64,000 nt of DNA from Myxococcota bacterium (GTDB lineage: Bacteria; Myxococcota_A; UBA796; UBA9615; JAKLKC01), in contig JAKLKC010000029.1 in NCBI GenBank assembly GCA_023150875.1, positions 1-64,000 on the forward strand, written 5' to 3'. Both the position numbers and the translations under genes were made by a program. Numbering within the stretch: the first letter of the stretch is position 1; the number at the start of each line of letters is the position of its first letter. The notes beneath the pieces were generated by a model, which ran no database searches, was not told where the DNA came from, and saw nothing but the letters and a program-made list of their open reading frames with translations. Below, piece by piece: positions 20,901 to 29,800 of this stretch.

Positions 20901-21790
20901 TGATTGCGAAGGCCACCGAACAGGCGGGCGCCCCCTCCGCCGTCGGGACGCGACGGGTCGTGGACGCGATCTGGCCCCTGCTGGACGAGGCGGGGCACGC
21001 CACGGTCCGGAGGGTGCTCCCCGAGACCCATCCCGTCGTCGCGGGGGTGGAGGCCCGGCGGGCCGAGGGGATCGCGCGGGAGCGCCTCCGGGAGGGCCGC
21101 ATCGCCGCGCTCATGGGCGCCGACCCCGCCGCCGCGGTGGCGGCCCTGGAGGCGCTGCGGGACGAGGATCCCCAGGCGCTGGACCGGCCCGAGGTCCGGT
21201 GTGAGGCGGAGCGGATCGCTGCCCTCGAGGCCCGCTTCCTCGCGCCGGTGCGCGCAGACGTGGAGTCCCGAGGCGGCGCCGAGCCGGCGGCCCGTGCCGC
21301 GCTGGCGGCGGCGTCCGCCGAAGGGGGCCTGGAGTGGTTGATCTCGCGCCTCGCGGCCGAGAGTGAGAGGGCCCGGGGCCGGGATCCCGGGATCTCCCTG
21401 TGGTGGGGACGGGCCCTGCTCGTCGCGGGCCGCGTCGGCAGCGCCGAGAAGGCGTTCTCCCTCGCCCTCGCCGCCGTGCGCTCGCCGGGGGCCCGGGTGG
21501 AGTGGACCCTCGAGTGGTTCGGCGCCGCCGTGCGTTCGGGCGAACGCCGTCGGGCCGCCTCCTTCCTCGAGACGCAGGTCCGGAACGGTCTGGACGTCCG
21601 CCCGGCGGATGCGTTCCTGGACGTTCTCTTCCAGGACGGGGTGCTGGGAGGCGCCGACGCCGCCGACCTGAAGAAGGTACTGGAACGGCTCGGCGGCGCC
21701 CGGGCCTTCCCCCGGGCCTGGGCGCGGATCGGCGTCCTGGACTCCGCCGAGCCGTGGAAGCTCGCCCTGGCGAAGCTCAAGCTGGGGTGA
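17942..21790 (+). CDS. Large protein of unknown function, possible degenerate RecQ-like helicase fold plus Cys cluster
   Basis: A 1282-residue cytoplasmic protein with no recognised family. The N-terminal ~300 residues show a faint RecQ-like order: ALVVHAPDAPLGEF, a PLELLVPGADAL segment where RecQ has its DEAH helix, LLLADDPRQESQGDLLAALG where RecQ has its TATA motif, then FLLPPSGRSSLGALGEALGERG and AVVLGDVPCGVAGLASLL, resembling the second domain. No Walker A or DEAH box is present, so ATPase activity is not expected. Residues about 525-630 are a Pro-rich linker. A cysteine cluster CRGQEGCGTCPLLGSAWC lies near residue 880. The C-terminal third is helical and repeat-like. The helicase reading is inference only. 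Confidence 0.7.
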   Translation: MSAVPLEGRIRERLLTSPALVVHAPDAPLGEFAAALDRPTLVCLDGVGAASVAAALGAAPIAPGTPGRERAKALSRDPAVAAPVVVITLDALADPLVGAELLADGPLELLVPGADALRPGAAGHHPGTSRLLRWLAAGERWRRLLLLADDPRQESQGDLLAALGLDATAILRAPPARGRPPVSAVPDLGAACARVGEGRLAATFLLPPSGRSSLGALGEALGERGVEHLAFDAGGALDLASLASALRPRPSAVLLLGAGTAGALGGSRAVVLGDVPCGVAGLASLLRASAIVLPPAEGRADAPLDEASARGLVLETLASALPAEAFSGAGDPPPGAVAWRQPDAMELELWSDLAAAGLVLEVVPTTFHADLADVGRFRRPFVDEVPALAALHRTYQERLGALSMLEAASHRLTGGKSRDLRELAAFLGLRVATLVSLLLRADDHRVLVCSLRSGAREGATDAEIVFAPGAEARVAADWGPLWGEVERLRASRERDVLAAARIRGAADVRAALAALGDAAPGRAEDSPVPVPPDPKGRDAGPRSPEPHRRAARHAPTVEQAHALERLFSGLPATASPSAPPPRPAAPPPRESPGHASRLASPVRPGSLPVPREARDARRGLPRRGAAPATVPDLPGLAELAAGDALAARAVLSATPWGDDFRAAALVMAFRPAHGPAGGPPSPRWELTPRQGRAAEVVWDALHASPAHLAARIGAVCPEAFVERTGGGRHEVFFDSGEDAGVLELDPVDDIEALEACLLPAAPPSWLPARRADRFIREALRADGGTGPDLGAAFPVASDAAVDDGSRLAIAVIASLAEGNADGASEALERLREAAPASPALTPLSLRIGVATGRWSDLYSLPDLPSGVRTRAVSELEATCRGQEGCGTCPLLGSAWCPVDDDGLQALLRSTLRRDPPGALARRLVTRASRAGLAPDADLVAALGRLPVPEDLRGDLAVLRPRARGGRWEDWGPWIQEAAGDLDSSLALIAKATEQAGAPSAVGTRRVVDAIWPLLDEAGHATVRRVLPETHPVVAGVEARRAEGIARERLREGRIAALMGADPAAAVAALEALRDEDPQALDRPEVRCEAERIAALEARFLAPVRADVESRGGAEPAARAALAAASAEGGLEWLISRLAAESERARGRDPGISLWWGRALLVAGRVGSAEKAFSLALAAVRSPGARVEWTLEWFGAAVRSGERRRAASFLETQVRNGLDVRPADAFLDVLFQDGVLGGADAADLKKVLERLGGARAFPRAWARIGVLDSAEPWKLALAKLKLG

Positions 21791-21871
21791 GGAGGCGACC
21801 GGCGGGGGAGGGGACCCGAGGTCCCCGGGAAGGGAGGGGGGCGCCCGGCGTGGGGCCCGGGGCTGGGAAGG

Positions 21872-22618
21872 TCAGAACGTGTACTTGATGAAGGGGGAGA
21901 CGGCGAGGGCCATGGGGACGACGGGGAGGCCGAGCACCACGTAGAAGCTGGCGTCCACTCCCACCGAGAAGTGGGCGAGCTTGGTGTAGTACTCCAGGCC
22001 GAGCCCGCCGGTGACGAGGCCCGCGGGGGAGGAGTGGATCACGCCGGCGTCGGTGGTGCCGAGGGCGTCGGTGCGGAGGGACGGCGAGAAGTAGACGCCA
22101 CCCCCGACATCGAAGTACAGGGAGCCCCGCCGGATCTTCTTGCCACCGAAGTTGAGCGAGAACTTCACCCGCCCGATGCCGCCGATACTGCGGAAGTCGC
22201 CCTGCACGGGGCTGCCGCAGTCGCCGCACTCCAGGTTGCTGATGCCGTTGTTGATGCCCTGGAAGAAGTCGCCCTCCACGGTGAGGGTGAAGCCGGGCTG
22301 GTCGATGATGTCGCCGCCGAGGGCGAGGTCGACGGCGTTGCCGCCGCTGGTGACGGGACCGAGCTGGCCAAGGAAGACGAGGTAGCCGATGCCGCCGCGG
22401 ACGTAGAAGCCCTTGACGACCTCCCGCACCCGGCGCGCCGGCTTCGCCTTCTTGGCGGAGGACCGCGCCGTGTCACGGCCCTCCTCCTCCATGCCGCCGC
22501 CGGAGGTGTCCTCCTGGCCGGCTCCCTCGTCGTCGTCGTCCTGGGCCCGGGCGAATCCGCCCGCGGCGACGGAGGCGCCGACGATCAGGCACATCAGCAG
22601 GGACCGCAGATAGTTCAT
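21872..22618 (-). CDS. Outer-membrane beta-barrel of the Nfs/Glt-type complex (H-like, CglE type)
   Basis: A 248-residue exported protein: signal peptide (LLMCLIVGASVAAGGFARA), an acidic linker to about residue 45, then alternating strands (KGFYVRGGIGYLVFLG, FTLTVEGDFFQG, GRVKFSLNFGG, GSLYFDVGGGVYF, GGLGLEYYTKLAHFSVGVD) ending SPFIKYTF, with the C-terminal Phe of outer-membrane barrels. It is the last gene of the eight-gene operon, where nfsH/gltH sits in the Myxococcus locus. Orthology is inferred from position and type. Confidence 0.75.
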   Translation of the reverse strand: MNYLRSLLMCLIVGASVAAGGFARAQDDDDEGAGQEDTSGGGMEEEGRDTARSSAKKAKPARRVREVVKGFYVRGGIGYLVFLGQLGPVTSGGNAVDLALGGDIIDQPGFTLTVEGDFFQGINNGISNLECGDCGSPVQGDFRSIGGIGRVKFSLNFGGKKIRRGSLYFDVGGGVYFSPSLRTDALGTTDAGVIHSSPAGLVTGGLGLEYYTKLAHFSVGVDASFYVVLGLPVVPMALAVSPFIKYTF

Positions 22619-22715
22619 CGGGAGCAACCTCGGGCCGGCAGGGGACCGGCGGGATCGGGAGGACGAGGACGGATGTGTGGGGCGCCGGTCCCGGAGGACG
22701 CGGCGCCCCCGGGCA

Positions 22716-24605
22716 TCACCCCGCGGCCTTGAAGATGAAGGGATAGGAGACGATGACGATGCCACCGCCCTTGGGCTGGGGGAACTGGAACCGCATGAAG
22801 CGGCTCTCGATGCACTGCTCGACGATGGCGTTCTTCATCGTGCTCGTCTTGGTCTGCGCCGAGCTCACCTTCCCGTTCTTGTCGATGACGAACTTGATGA
22901 CGATCTTGCCGTAGAGCTTCGGGTTCTTGTTCAGCTCCTTGTTGTAGCAGTACCGGATCTCGTTCAGGTGGCTCTTGATGACGCGGTCGATGACCGACTT
23001 GTCGAGGGCGCCCAGGATGATGGGATCCCCCGTGCCCATGGAGGGCTCGCCGTCGCCCTTCTTGCCGATGTACCCGCCGCCCCGGCCGTAGCCGGAACCA
23101 CCGGTGCCGCGGCCCTTGGTGCCGAGGCCGCCGAGGCCCTCGCCGGTGCCGCCGCCGCCCAGGCCGCTCCCGCGTCCGCCGAGGCCGCCGGAGCCGATCT
23201 GCACGCCGTAGTTGGTGCCGATGAGCCCGCCCAGGGCGTTGCTGGCGCCCGCGCCGATGCCGCTGGCTCCCATGAGGGCGGCCATGTTGGAGTCCTGGTT
23301 CATGTCGGCGAGGAGACCGGCGCTCTCGGCGATCTCCTTGTCGAGCTGCTTCTTGTTCATGGCGACCTTGGTACCCTTGGCCGTCTTGACCTTGGCCTCC
23401 TTCTTGCCGACCTTGCCCTCCTCGCCCTTGGCCTTCGCTCCCTCGCCGGCGTCGGGGTTGCCCGAGGGCTCCTTCTTCTGGATCTCGGGCTTCTTCTCCT
23501 CCTCGAGGAGGAGCTCGGCGAGCCGGTCGGGGACCTCCTCCGTCGTGCGCTCGGGGTCGTACGGCGTGGAGTGGATGATGATCCCGAGGATCAGGGACAG
23601 GAAGAAGAGCAGCGCGAACACCCCGAGGAAGGTGTAGTCCAGGCGCTGCGTCAGCGGGATGGCGGTCCAGCGGGGCTGGTGGACCTCCTGGATGTAGAAC
23701 TTCTGGGCGCCGATCTCGATCGCCACCCGCGTGCCGGCCTCGATCTTGAACGAGTACGTGCTCCCGCTCTTCGTGGCCTTCCCGCTCTTGACGAGGTCCT
23801 TCAGCGAGGTGCGACGCCTCTCGGGGCCCTCCTCGACGAAGCCGGAGAAGGACTCCGCGAAGTACACCGTCACCGCGGCCCCGGCCTCGAGGAGGGTGAA
23901 GTGGGGGGCGGGGAGCAGGTCGGGGTGGACGTAGAGGTGGACCTCCCGGTCCTTCACGTGGAGCTCGGGGCCGAGGACCACCTTGTGCTGGTTCTTGCCC
24001 AGGTGCTTGACGTCGAGGATGGTCTCCCCCCAGACCTCCACCAGCTCCAGCTCCCGGGGCTTGCCCTTGTCGATGACCTGGTCCGTGCCCGGCAGGTCCG
24101 TGCGGAGGATCAGGGAGTCGAGTCCGGCCTTGCGCCCGAGGAACGCGCCGTGGACCTTGGGGCCGCCGTGGGCGTGCCAAGGCTGCTCCTCGTCGCTGCC
24201 GAAGCGGTTGGCGGGATCCCCCGACGGGGTCTTGTCGGTGGGGGCGTGGGTGGGCTTCGCGATGGGGACCTTCTTGGAGAGGGACGTGGCCGTCCTCACC
24301 CCGAGCCGGAAGACGGTGTTCCCCATGCGGATCTCGTCGCCGTCCTTCACGGGGGCGTTCTCGATCTTCTCGCCGTTGAGCAGCGTCCCGCCCTCGCTGC
24401 CCAGGTCCAGGAGCACCACCCCTCCGTCGGCGTCGACGTTCACCGCGGCGTGGAGCTCGGCCAGCGCGGAGTCGTCGATCTGGAGCGTGGCGTCGGAGCC
24501 TCGTCCGATCCGCACGCTCCCCTGGGTGAACTCCTGCTTGCCCTGGGGCTCTCCGCCCACCGTGATCTCGAAGGAGAGCGTGATCTTCGATCCGTTCGTC
24601 GCCAT
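22716..24605 (-). CDS. FHA - transmembrane - AgmX/PglI-type TonB-like protein (G-like)
   Basis: A 629-residue inner-membrane protein. Residues about 8-102 are an FHA domain (RIGRGSDATLQI, LHAAVNVDA, LLNGEKIE), which binds phosphothreonine. One transmembrane helix lies at about 322-345. The periplasmic part has charged repeats and a Gly-rich segment, then at about 525-629 the AgmX/PglI C-terminal domain (DKSVIDRVIKSHLNEIRYCYN, here split as DKSVIDRVI and HLNEIRYCYNKEL). This is the GltG/NfsG architecture, linking cytoplasmic signalling to envelope parts. It lies 97 bp upstream of the H-like gene. Confidence 0.85.
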   Translation of the reverse strand: MATNGSKITLSFEITVGGEPQGKQEFTQGSVRIGRGSDATLQIDDSALAELHAAVNVDADGGVVLLDLGSEGGTLLNGEKIENAPVKDGDEIRMGNTVFRLGVRTATSLSKKVPIAKPTHAPTDKTPSGDPANRFGSDEEQPWHAHGGPKVHGAFLGRKAGLDSLILRTDLPGTDQVIDKGKPRELELVEVWGETILDVKHLGKNQHKVVLGPELHVKDREVHLYVHPDLLPAPHFTLLEAGAAVTVYFAESFSGFVEEGPERRRTSLKDLVKSGKATKSGSTYSFKIEAGTRVAIEIGAQKFYIQEVHQPRWTAIPLTQRLDYTFLGVFALLFFLSLILGIIIHSTPYDPERTTEEVPDRLAELLLEEEKKPEIQKKEPSGNPDAGEGAKAKGEEGKVGKKEAKVKTAKGTKVAMNKKQLDKEIAESAGLLADMNQDSNMAALMGASGIGAGASNALGGLIGTNYGVQIGSGGLGGRGSGLGGGGTGEGLGGLGTKGRGTGGSGYGRGGGYIGKKGDGEPSMGTGDPIILGALDKSVIDRVIKSHLNEIRYCYNKELNKNPKLYGKIVIKFVIDKNGKVSSAQTKTSTMKNAIVEQCIESRFMRFQFPQPKGGGIVIVSYPFIFKAAG

Positions 24606-24777
24606 CTCTACATCCCTCCCTCACTGCGCCGCGGGCTCCGGGCGCAGGAGGACGTACACACTGGAGCGGGCGGGCAGGGCGCATTCACCCCCGTCCCGGG
24701 CGCGGACCCGCTCGTGGTGTGTCAGCAGGCTCCGAATGCGTCGACGATGCCTCGGCCGGTCCCTCCCGGCCGCGACA

Positions 24778-25047
24778 TCACTTCACCTGGTTCACCGAGT
24801 CGAACATCTCGGGGTTGAAGTCCGCCCGCATCTTGATGAGCGGGTTGAAGGCGGCCTGGCGCTTCTCGACCATGAACTGGCCGTGGGGCTTCTTCAGCTC
24901 GCCCTCGACCGAGACGTCCTCGAAGTCGATCTCGGTCTTCTGCTTGTAGATGACCTTCTGCCCGTCGTCCTCCTCCTGGGCCATCGCCGGAGAGGCCAGC
25001 GCGGCGAGGAGGATCGAGGCGGTGACCAGACCGAGCACACGCTTCAT
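24778..25047 (-). CDS. Small periplasmic protein (F-like, CglF type)
   Basis: An 89-residue exported protein: signal peptide LVTASILLAALASPAMAQ, then VIYKQKTEIDFEDVSVEGEL, KKPHGQFMVEKRQAAFNPL, IKMRADFNPEM and a short tail. The KTEIDFE...FNPLI...R.DFN pattern matches the small adventurous-gliding proteins annotated as CglF/GltF in Myxococcota, as far as I recall them. It lies between the E-like and G-like genes, where nfsF/gltF sits. The ATG at 25047 was chosen for its signal peptide; the frame upstream is open but lacks conservation. Confidence 0.8.
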   Translation of the reverse strand: MKRVLGLVTASILLAALASPAMAQEEDDGQKVIYKQKTEIDFEDVSVEGELKKPHGQFMVEKRQAAFNPLIKMRADFNPEMFDSVNQVK

Positions 25048-25151
25048 CGTCGTTTCCCTTCGTTGACTGGGCGCTCTCTCGGACGCCTCGGGGTGGGCTC
25101 GCCGCCCCGAGAGCACGTAGTGTACCGGAAGCCCGTGACTTTCCATACCCG

Positions 25152-26849
25152 CTACTGCTGCTGCGGGGGCGCGTCCCCGTTCGTTCCGCCGCCGTCGTTG
25201 GCAGCCGGCGCAGCGTCGCCCGCGGGAGCCGAACCGTCGCCGGAGCCTCCAGCCCCGGCCTCGGTGCCGGTCGCGGTGTCCCCGCCGGCCGCCCCCTCGC
25301 TCGGGGTGGCCGCGGCCGGATCGGCGGCGCCCCCCTCGTCTCCACCGGTCGTTCCGGCGGCCGGGTCGGTCGGCTGCGGGGTCGGCGCGGTGGGCGCCGT
25401 GCCGTCGTACTCGCCGATGGTGGCGCCGAACTCGCCGGGCACATACTGGTCACGAACGAACTCGTCGAGGTAGGCGACGGCCTCGGTGAGGTAGTCGAGA
25501 TCCTCGACCTCCAGGGCGTCCTTCACGCCGTCGATGTACTGCTGGAGGACCTCGTTGAAGCTCTCGTCGGGCACCAGCGTGCGGTACTTCTCCAGCATGG
25601 CGCTGGCGGTACCGATCCGCTTCGTGGCCAGGGCGGACTGGGCCGTGTACCGCTCGGCCCTCTCCTTCTCGAGGCGCTCCATCTCCGCCTGCATGCGGGC
25701 GGCCTCGTCCTTCTCGCTCTTGCGCCGGTCGATCTTCGCCTTGACCTCGGCCAGCGCCGGGTCGGAGGGATAGAAGCGTTCGAAGTCCGCCAGGGTCTTG
25801 TCCGCCGACTTCTGGTCGTCGAGGAAGTTGTTCTGGACGATGGCCTTGTTCAGGAGCGCGGTCTTGTTCTTGGGGTCGACGGCGAGCACCCGGTCGTACT
25901 CCGCCACCGCCTCGTCGAAGGACTGGTTTCCGCGGTATGCCACCGCCAGGCCGATGTGGGCGTCGGTGCTGCCGGGGTCGACGCCGATCACCGTGTTGAA
26001 GCACTTGCCCGCGAGCTGGTAGTCGCCGGAGTCGAGGGCGAGGAAGCCGAGGTTCAGGTTGGCCTCGACGTTGCCGGCGTCCAGCTCGATGGCCTTCTTG
26101 AACTCCTCCACCGCGGCGCCCTCGTTGCCTTCCTTCAGGAAGGTGAGGGCGATGTTGTTGTGGACATCGGCGTCCTTGTCGTTCTTCTTCAGGGCGTCGC
26201 CGGAGGCCAGCCGGCTCATCTTGTGGTTGCCCTGGAGGAAGTAGATCCGGGACAGGGTCTTGTACGCCTGCACGTTCTCGGCGTCCTGGGCCAGGATCTG
26301 GTGGACGGTGGACACCGCCTGGTCGTACTGACCGGCCTCTCCCAGGGCGGCCGCGTAGTTGTTCTTGATGGTCAGGGAGTTGGGGTCGCGCTCCAGGGCC
26401 TGCCGGAACAGGTCCGCGGCCTCCGCGGCGCGCCCGTTCCGGATGTAGAGGTAGGCCAGGTTCTGGGACGCCTGGCCCATGCCGGCGTCCACGCCCAGCG
26501 CCTTGCGATACCATCCCTCGGCCTTGCTGTCCTGGCCCAGGCGCTCCGCCGTCCACGCGGCGTTGTAGTAGTACCTGGCGGTCGGCGATCCGTTGGTCTC
26601 GGCGATCTGGACCGCCTCCTCGAAGTGGCGCAGCGCCGCCTCGTAGTCGGTCTTTCCGCCGCCCTCGCCAGCCTTCAAGGTCGCCAGCCCGTTCCGGTAC
26701 GAGGGGCCCGGGTCGGCCTGGTTCACCTCCTCGGTGACGACCTTCTTGGTCCCGCCGGTGCCGGTCTTGCACGCGGGCAGGGCCATCGCCGCCACGAGGG
26801 CCAGCAGGAGCGCCGGAGCGGGTCGGAACATCGGGAAGTCCATCGTCAT
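25152..26849 (-). CDS. TPR lipoprotein (E-like, AglT/GltE type)
   Basis: A 565-residue lipoprotein with lipobox ALPAC near residue 26. At least eight TPR units span about residues 50-340 (for example ASQNLAYLYIRNGRAAEAADL, split here as QNLAYLYIRNG and AAEAADLFRQAL; then NNYAAALGEAGQYDQAV, HIGLAVAYRGNQSFDEAV). A coiled coil follows (SEKDEAARMQAEMERLEKER) and the end is a low-complexity Ala/Gly/Pro/Asp tail. It probably sits in the periplasm under the outer membrane, as GltE does. ATG at 26849 is used; 26843 is also possible. Confidence 0.82.
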   Translation of the reverse strand: MTMDFPMFRPAPALLLALVAAMALPACKTGTGGTKKVVTEEVNQADPGPSYRNGLATLKAGEGGGKTDYEAALRHFEEAVQIAETNGSPTARYYYNAAWTAERLGQDSKAEGWYRKALGVDAGMGQASQNLAYLYIRNGRAAEAADLFRQALERDPNSLTIKNNYAAALGEAGQYDQAVSTVHQILAQDAENVQAYKTLSRIYFLQGNHKMSRLASGDALKKNDKDADVHNNIALTFLKEGNEGAAVEEFKKAIELDAGNVEANLNLGFLALDSGDYQLAGKCFNTVIGVDPGSTDAHIGLAVAYRGNQSFDEAVAEYDRVLAVDPKNKTALLNKAIVQNNFLDDQKSADKTLADFERFYPSDPALAEVKAKIDRRKSEKDEAARMQAEMERLEKERAERYTAQSALATKRIGTASAMLEKYRTLVPDESFNEVLQQYIDGVKDALEVEDLDYLTEAVAYLDEFVRDQYVPGEFGATIGEYDGTAPTAPTPQPTDPAAGTTGGDEGGAADPAAATPSEGAAGGDTATGTEAGAGGSGDGSAPAGDAAPAANDGGGTNGDAPPQQQ

Positions 26850-26882
26850 CACACCTTCGGGGCTCTGGGGGCCCGCCGGCTC

Positions 26883-29800
26883 CTACTCGGAGATGTAGCC
26901 CGCGGTGAGGAACGGGTTGCTGGTGTACCCGGCGTCGGGGTAGGTCTCCGCCATCGCGGGGTACTCGGCCGGGGAGATCTCGGTCAGCTTCCGGGCGGCG
27001 TACGCGGTGGACGCGTTGTACAGCCCCAGCTCGTACGACTTCTCGAGGGCCTTGCGGAAGTACTCGGCGGCCTTGTCCTGGAGGGGGTAGGCCTTGTCCG
27101 CCAGGGCCCCCTTGTACATCTCGCACTGCTCCTCGTTGAGCTTCTTGGGGCAGGGGGCGATCCGCAGCTTGTCGGCGAAGTCCTGGTAGAGCTCGCCGAT
27201 CGCCGACAGCGCGGCGATGCCCCACTCTCCCTGCTTCAGCGCGATCACCTTCACGTACATCTCCTCGGTCTTCTTGAGGGTGTCCGTCTTGGTCTTGAGG
27301 GCCTTGCGGGCCTCCTTGTCGTCGGCGGCGAACGCGATCTTCTTGTACTTCTCGAACTCCGGCTCCAGGACGACGAACTCCATCTCGGCGGCGTACAGCG
27401 GCGCCAGCCCGAGGACCGCGGCGTCCCCCTTGGGGAGCTGCGCGAACACCGCGAGGGAGTCGCGGAAGTGCTTGTGCATCCCCGCGACGTCGCCCTTCTG
27501 CTTCAGGATCTTCCCGTACTTGAGCCGGGCCTCGAAGACCAGCTCGGGGGCCGAAGTCGAGAGGACCTTGTCGGTGAAGAAGGTCTTGTAGAGCTCCTGG
27601 GCCTTGTCGACCTGCTTGTTCTCGTGGTGCAGGTTGGCGATCTTCATCCGGGTCGCCGCCACGTCCGGCTGGTCCGGGTAGGTGGTGACGTAGAGCTCGT
27701 AGTCCTTGACGGCACCCTGCCAGTCCCCCAGGGCCTCCCGGAACAGGGCCGCGTTGTAGAGCGCGTCCATCGCTCCGAGGTAGCCGTCGGCGGCGAACCC
27801 GGTGTCCCGGGAGACGAGCTGCTCGTAGTAGCGCGTGGCGGTGGCGTAGTCGGCCACCGACTGGTAGTGCACGCCCAGCAGGGCGACGCACTTCTCGAAG
27901 AGCTTGCGCTTCTTGTCCTCGTCCTTCTTGGGGACGTCCGGGAACTTCTCGATGAAGAGCTTGCGCCTCTCCAGCGAGGCGTCCTTCTTGCCCGCGGTCC
28001 AGGCGTAGGCGCCGGCGTTGAACAGGGCCAGGGGCGCCTCGTCGGCGCTCGGGAACTCGCTGTAGAAGGCGAAGTACTTCTCAGCCGCGTCGCTGACCTT
28101 GCCCGCGTCCTTCGCCGTCTCCTCCGCCAGCTTCAGGGTCGCGCGGCGGTAGATGGTGAAGAGCTCGTCCTTGAACTTCTGGGTCTTGCCGACGTCGGGG
28201 TTGTTGTAGAACTCCCGGGCGACGTCGTTGAGCTTCTCCCAGTCCTCGATGTCGGCGTAGCTCGACAGGATGATGTTCACCGCGTACTGGGCGAGCTCGG
28301 TCTTCGAGTTGGCGCGGATGATGGACAGGAAGCGCTCGTTGGACTCCCGGAACTGGTTCCGGTCGTTCAGCATCAGCGCCGCCTTGTAGAGGATGTTCGG
28401 CGTCTTGGGGTCGTCGGGGAGCACGCGCGCGTAGGTGTCGCACGCCTTGACCATGCGCTGCTCCCAGTCGTTGAGGGGGATGGGCGCGTACTTGACCTTC
28501 GGGTCCGTCGAGGACGCCTGGGCCTTCCTCTGGACCTCGGCCGCCTTGTCCCACTCCTTCTGCTTGACGCCGATGTACTTCTCGATGGCGAAGATGGTGT
28601 TGGAGGCGGAGTCCTTGAGGTACTTGCCCTTGCCGTCCTGCTCCACGACCTTCTCGTACTGGCCCGTGGCGACGTCGTACTTCTGGAGCTTGTAGAGCAC
28701 CTCCGCGTACCAGAAGCGCATCTCGTAGGAGTTCTTGCTGTCGGGGAAGTACGACAGGTACTTGTCGTAGTTGACCTCCGCCATCTCCAGGAGCTGCTGG
28801 CTCTTGCGCTTGAGGGCCTGCTGGTGGGCATCCACGGCGACGGTGCGGAGGTTGCGCTCGATGTACTCGTTCGCCTGCTCCATCGAAGACCGGTCGTCGG
28901 CGTTGGCCTGGCTCCACCGCGACCCCTTGCCGTACTCCGACACCAGCCGGTCGATCTCGACCTGGGCGTCGTTGAAGCGATCCCGGGACCACATCGCCTT
29001 GATGATGGCGTTCTGGTACTCGGGGTTGTCCTTGGCCAGCGGCTCCTCCTTGATGAGGGTCCGGTAGGTCTCGACGGAGAGGTCGATCTTGCCCTGCTCG
29101 CCGTAGACGCTCGCCAGGCGCTTGAGCATGTCGCGGTAGTACTTCTTCTGGCCGTACTTGGTGAAGTACTCCTTGGCCTCCTCCAGGTCCCCCTCCTCCG
29201 AGAAGAAGAGGACCAGGTCCTTCAGCGCCTCCTCCTTGAGGCTGATGCCCGTGTCCGCCTTGCCCGCGGCCTGGGTGATGCGGTCGGTCTCGGCGACCAC
29301 CCGCTTCATGGTCTCGATGGCCTCGCGGAACTCGCCCACGTTGTAGTAGCACCAGCCCAGCTTGTAGAGGGCGAAGGTGTAGATCTTCGTGTCCTTGAAG
29401 GACGCCGCCTTCCGGTAGGCCTGAAGGGCCTTGTAGGCGTTGTTGTTGTCGAAGTAGTACTCGCCGATGGCGTTGTACGCGTCCGGGACGTACTGCGACT
29501 GCGGGTACTGCTTGACGAGCTGGTTGTAGTACTCCAGCCCCTCCTTCTGGTCGCCGATGTCGTTCAGCGCGAAGGCCAAGTAGAACATCGCCTCGTCGAT
29601 GCGGGGGTAGTTCGGGTAGTTCTGGAGGATGTTCTGGTAGTTGGCGATGGCCTTGCGGGTGTACTGCTGGGAGCGGGTGTTGTCGGGCTTGGGCTGGCCC
29701 CTCTTCGCCTGCTCATCGGGGGGCAGGTTGAACCACTCGTCGTAGGTCTTCTCGAACTCCTCCATCTCCTGGAACGCCTCGTCCTTGGACTGCTCCCAGT

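Noticed and set aside
17048-21031. A 1327-residue open frame on the minus strand opposite the CoA-transferase and the large protein
   Set aside because: It is antisense to recognised enzymes and has low-complexity Gly/Arg/Pro composition, so it is a shadow of the GC-rich coding strand.
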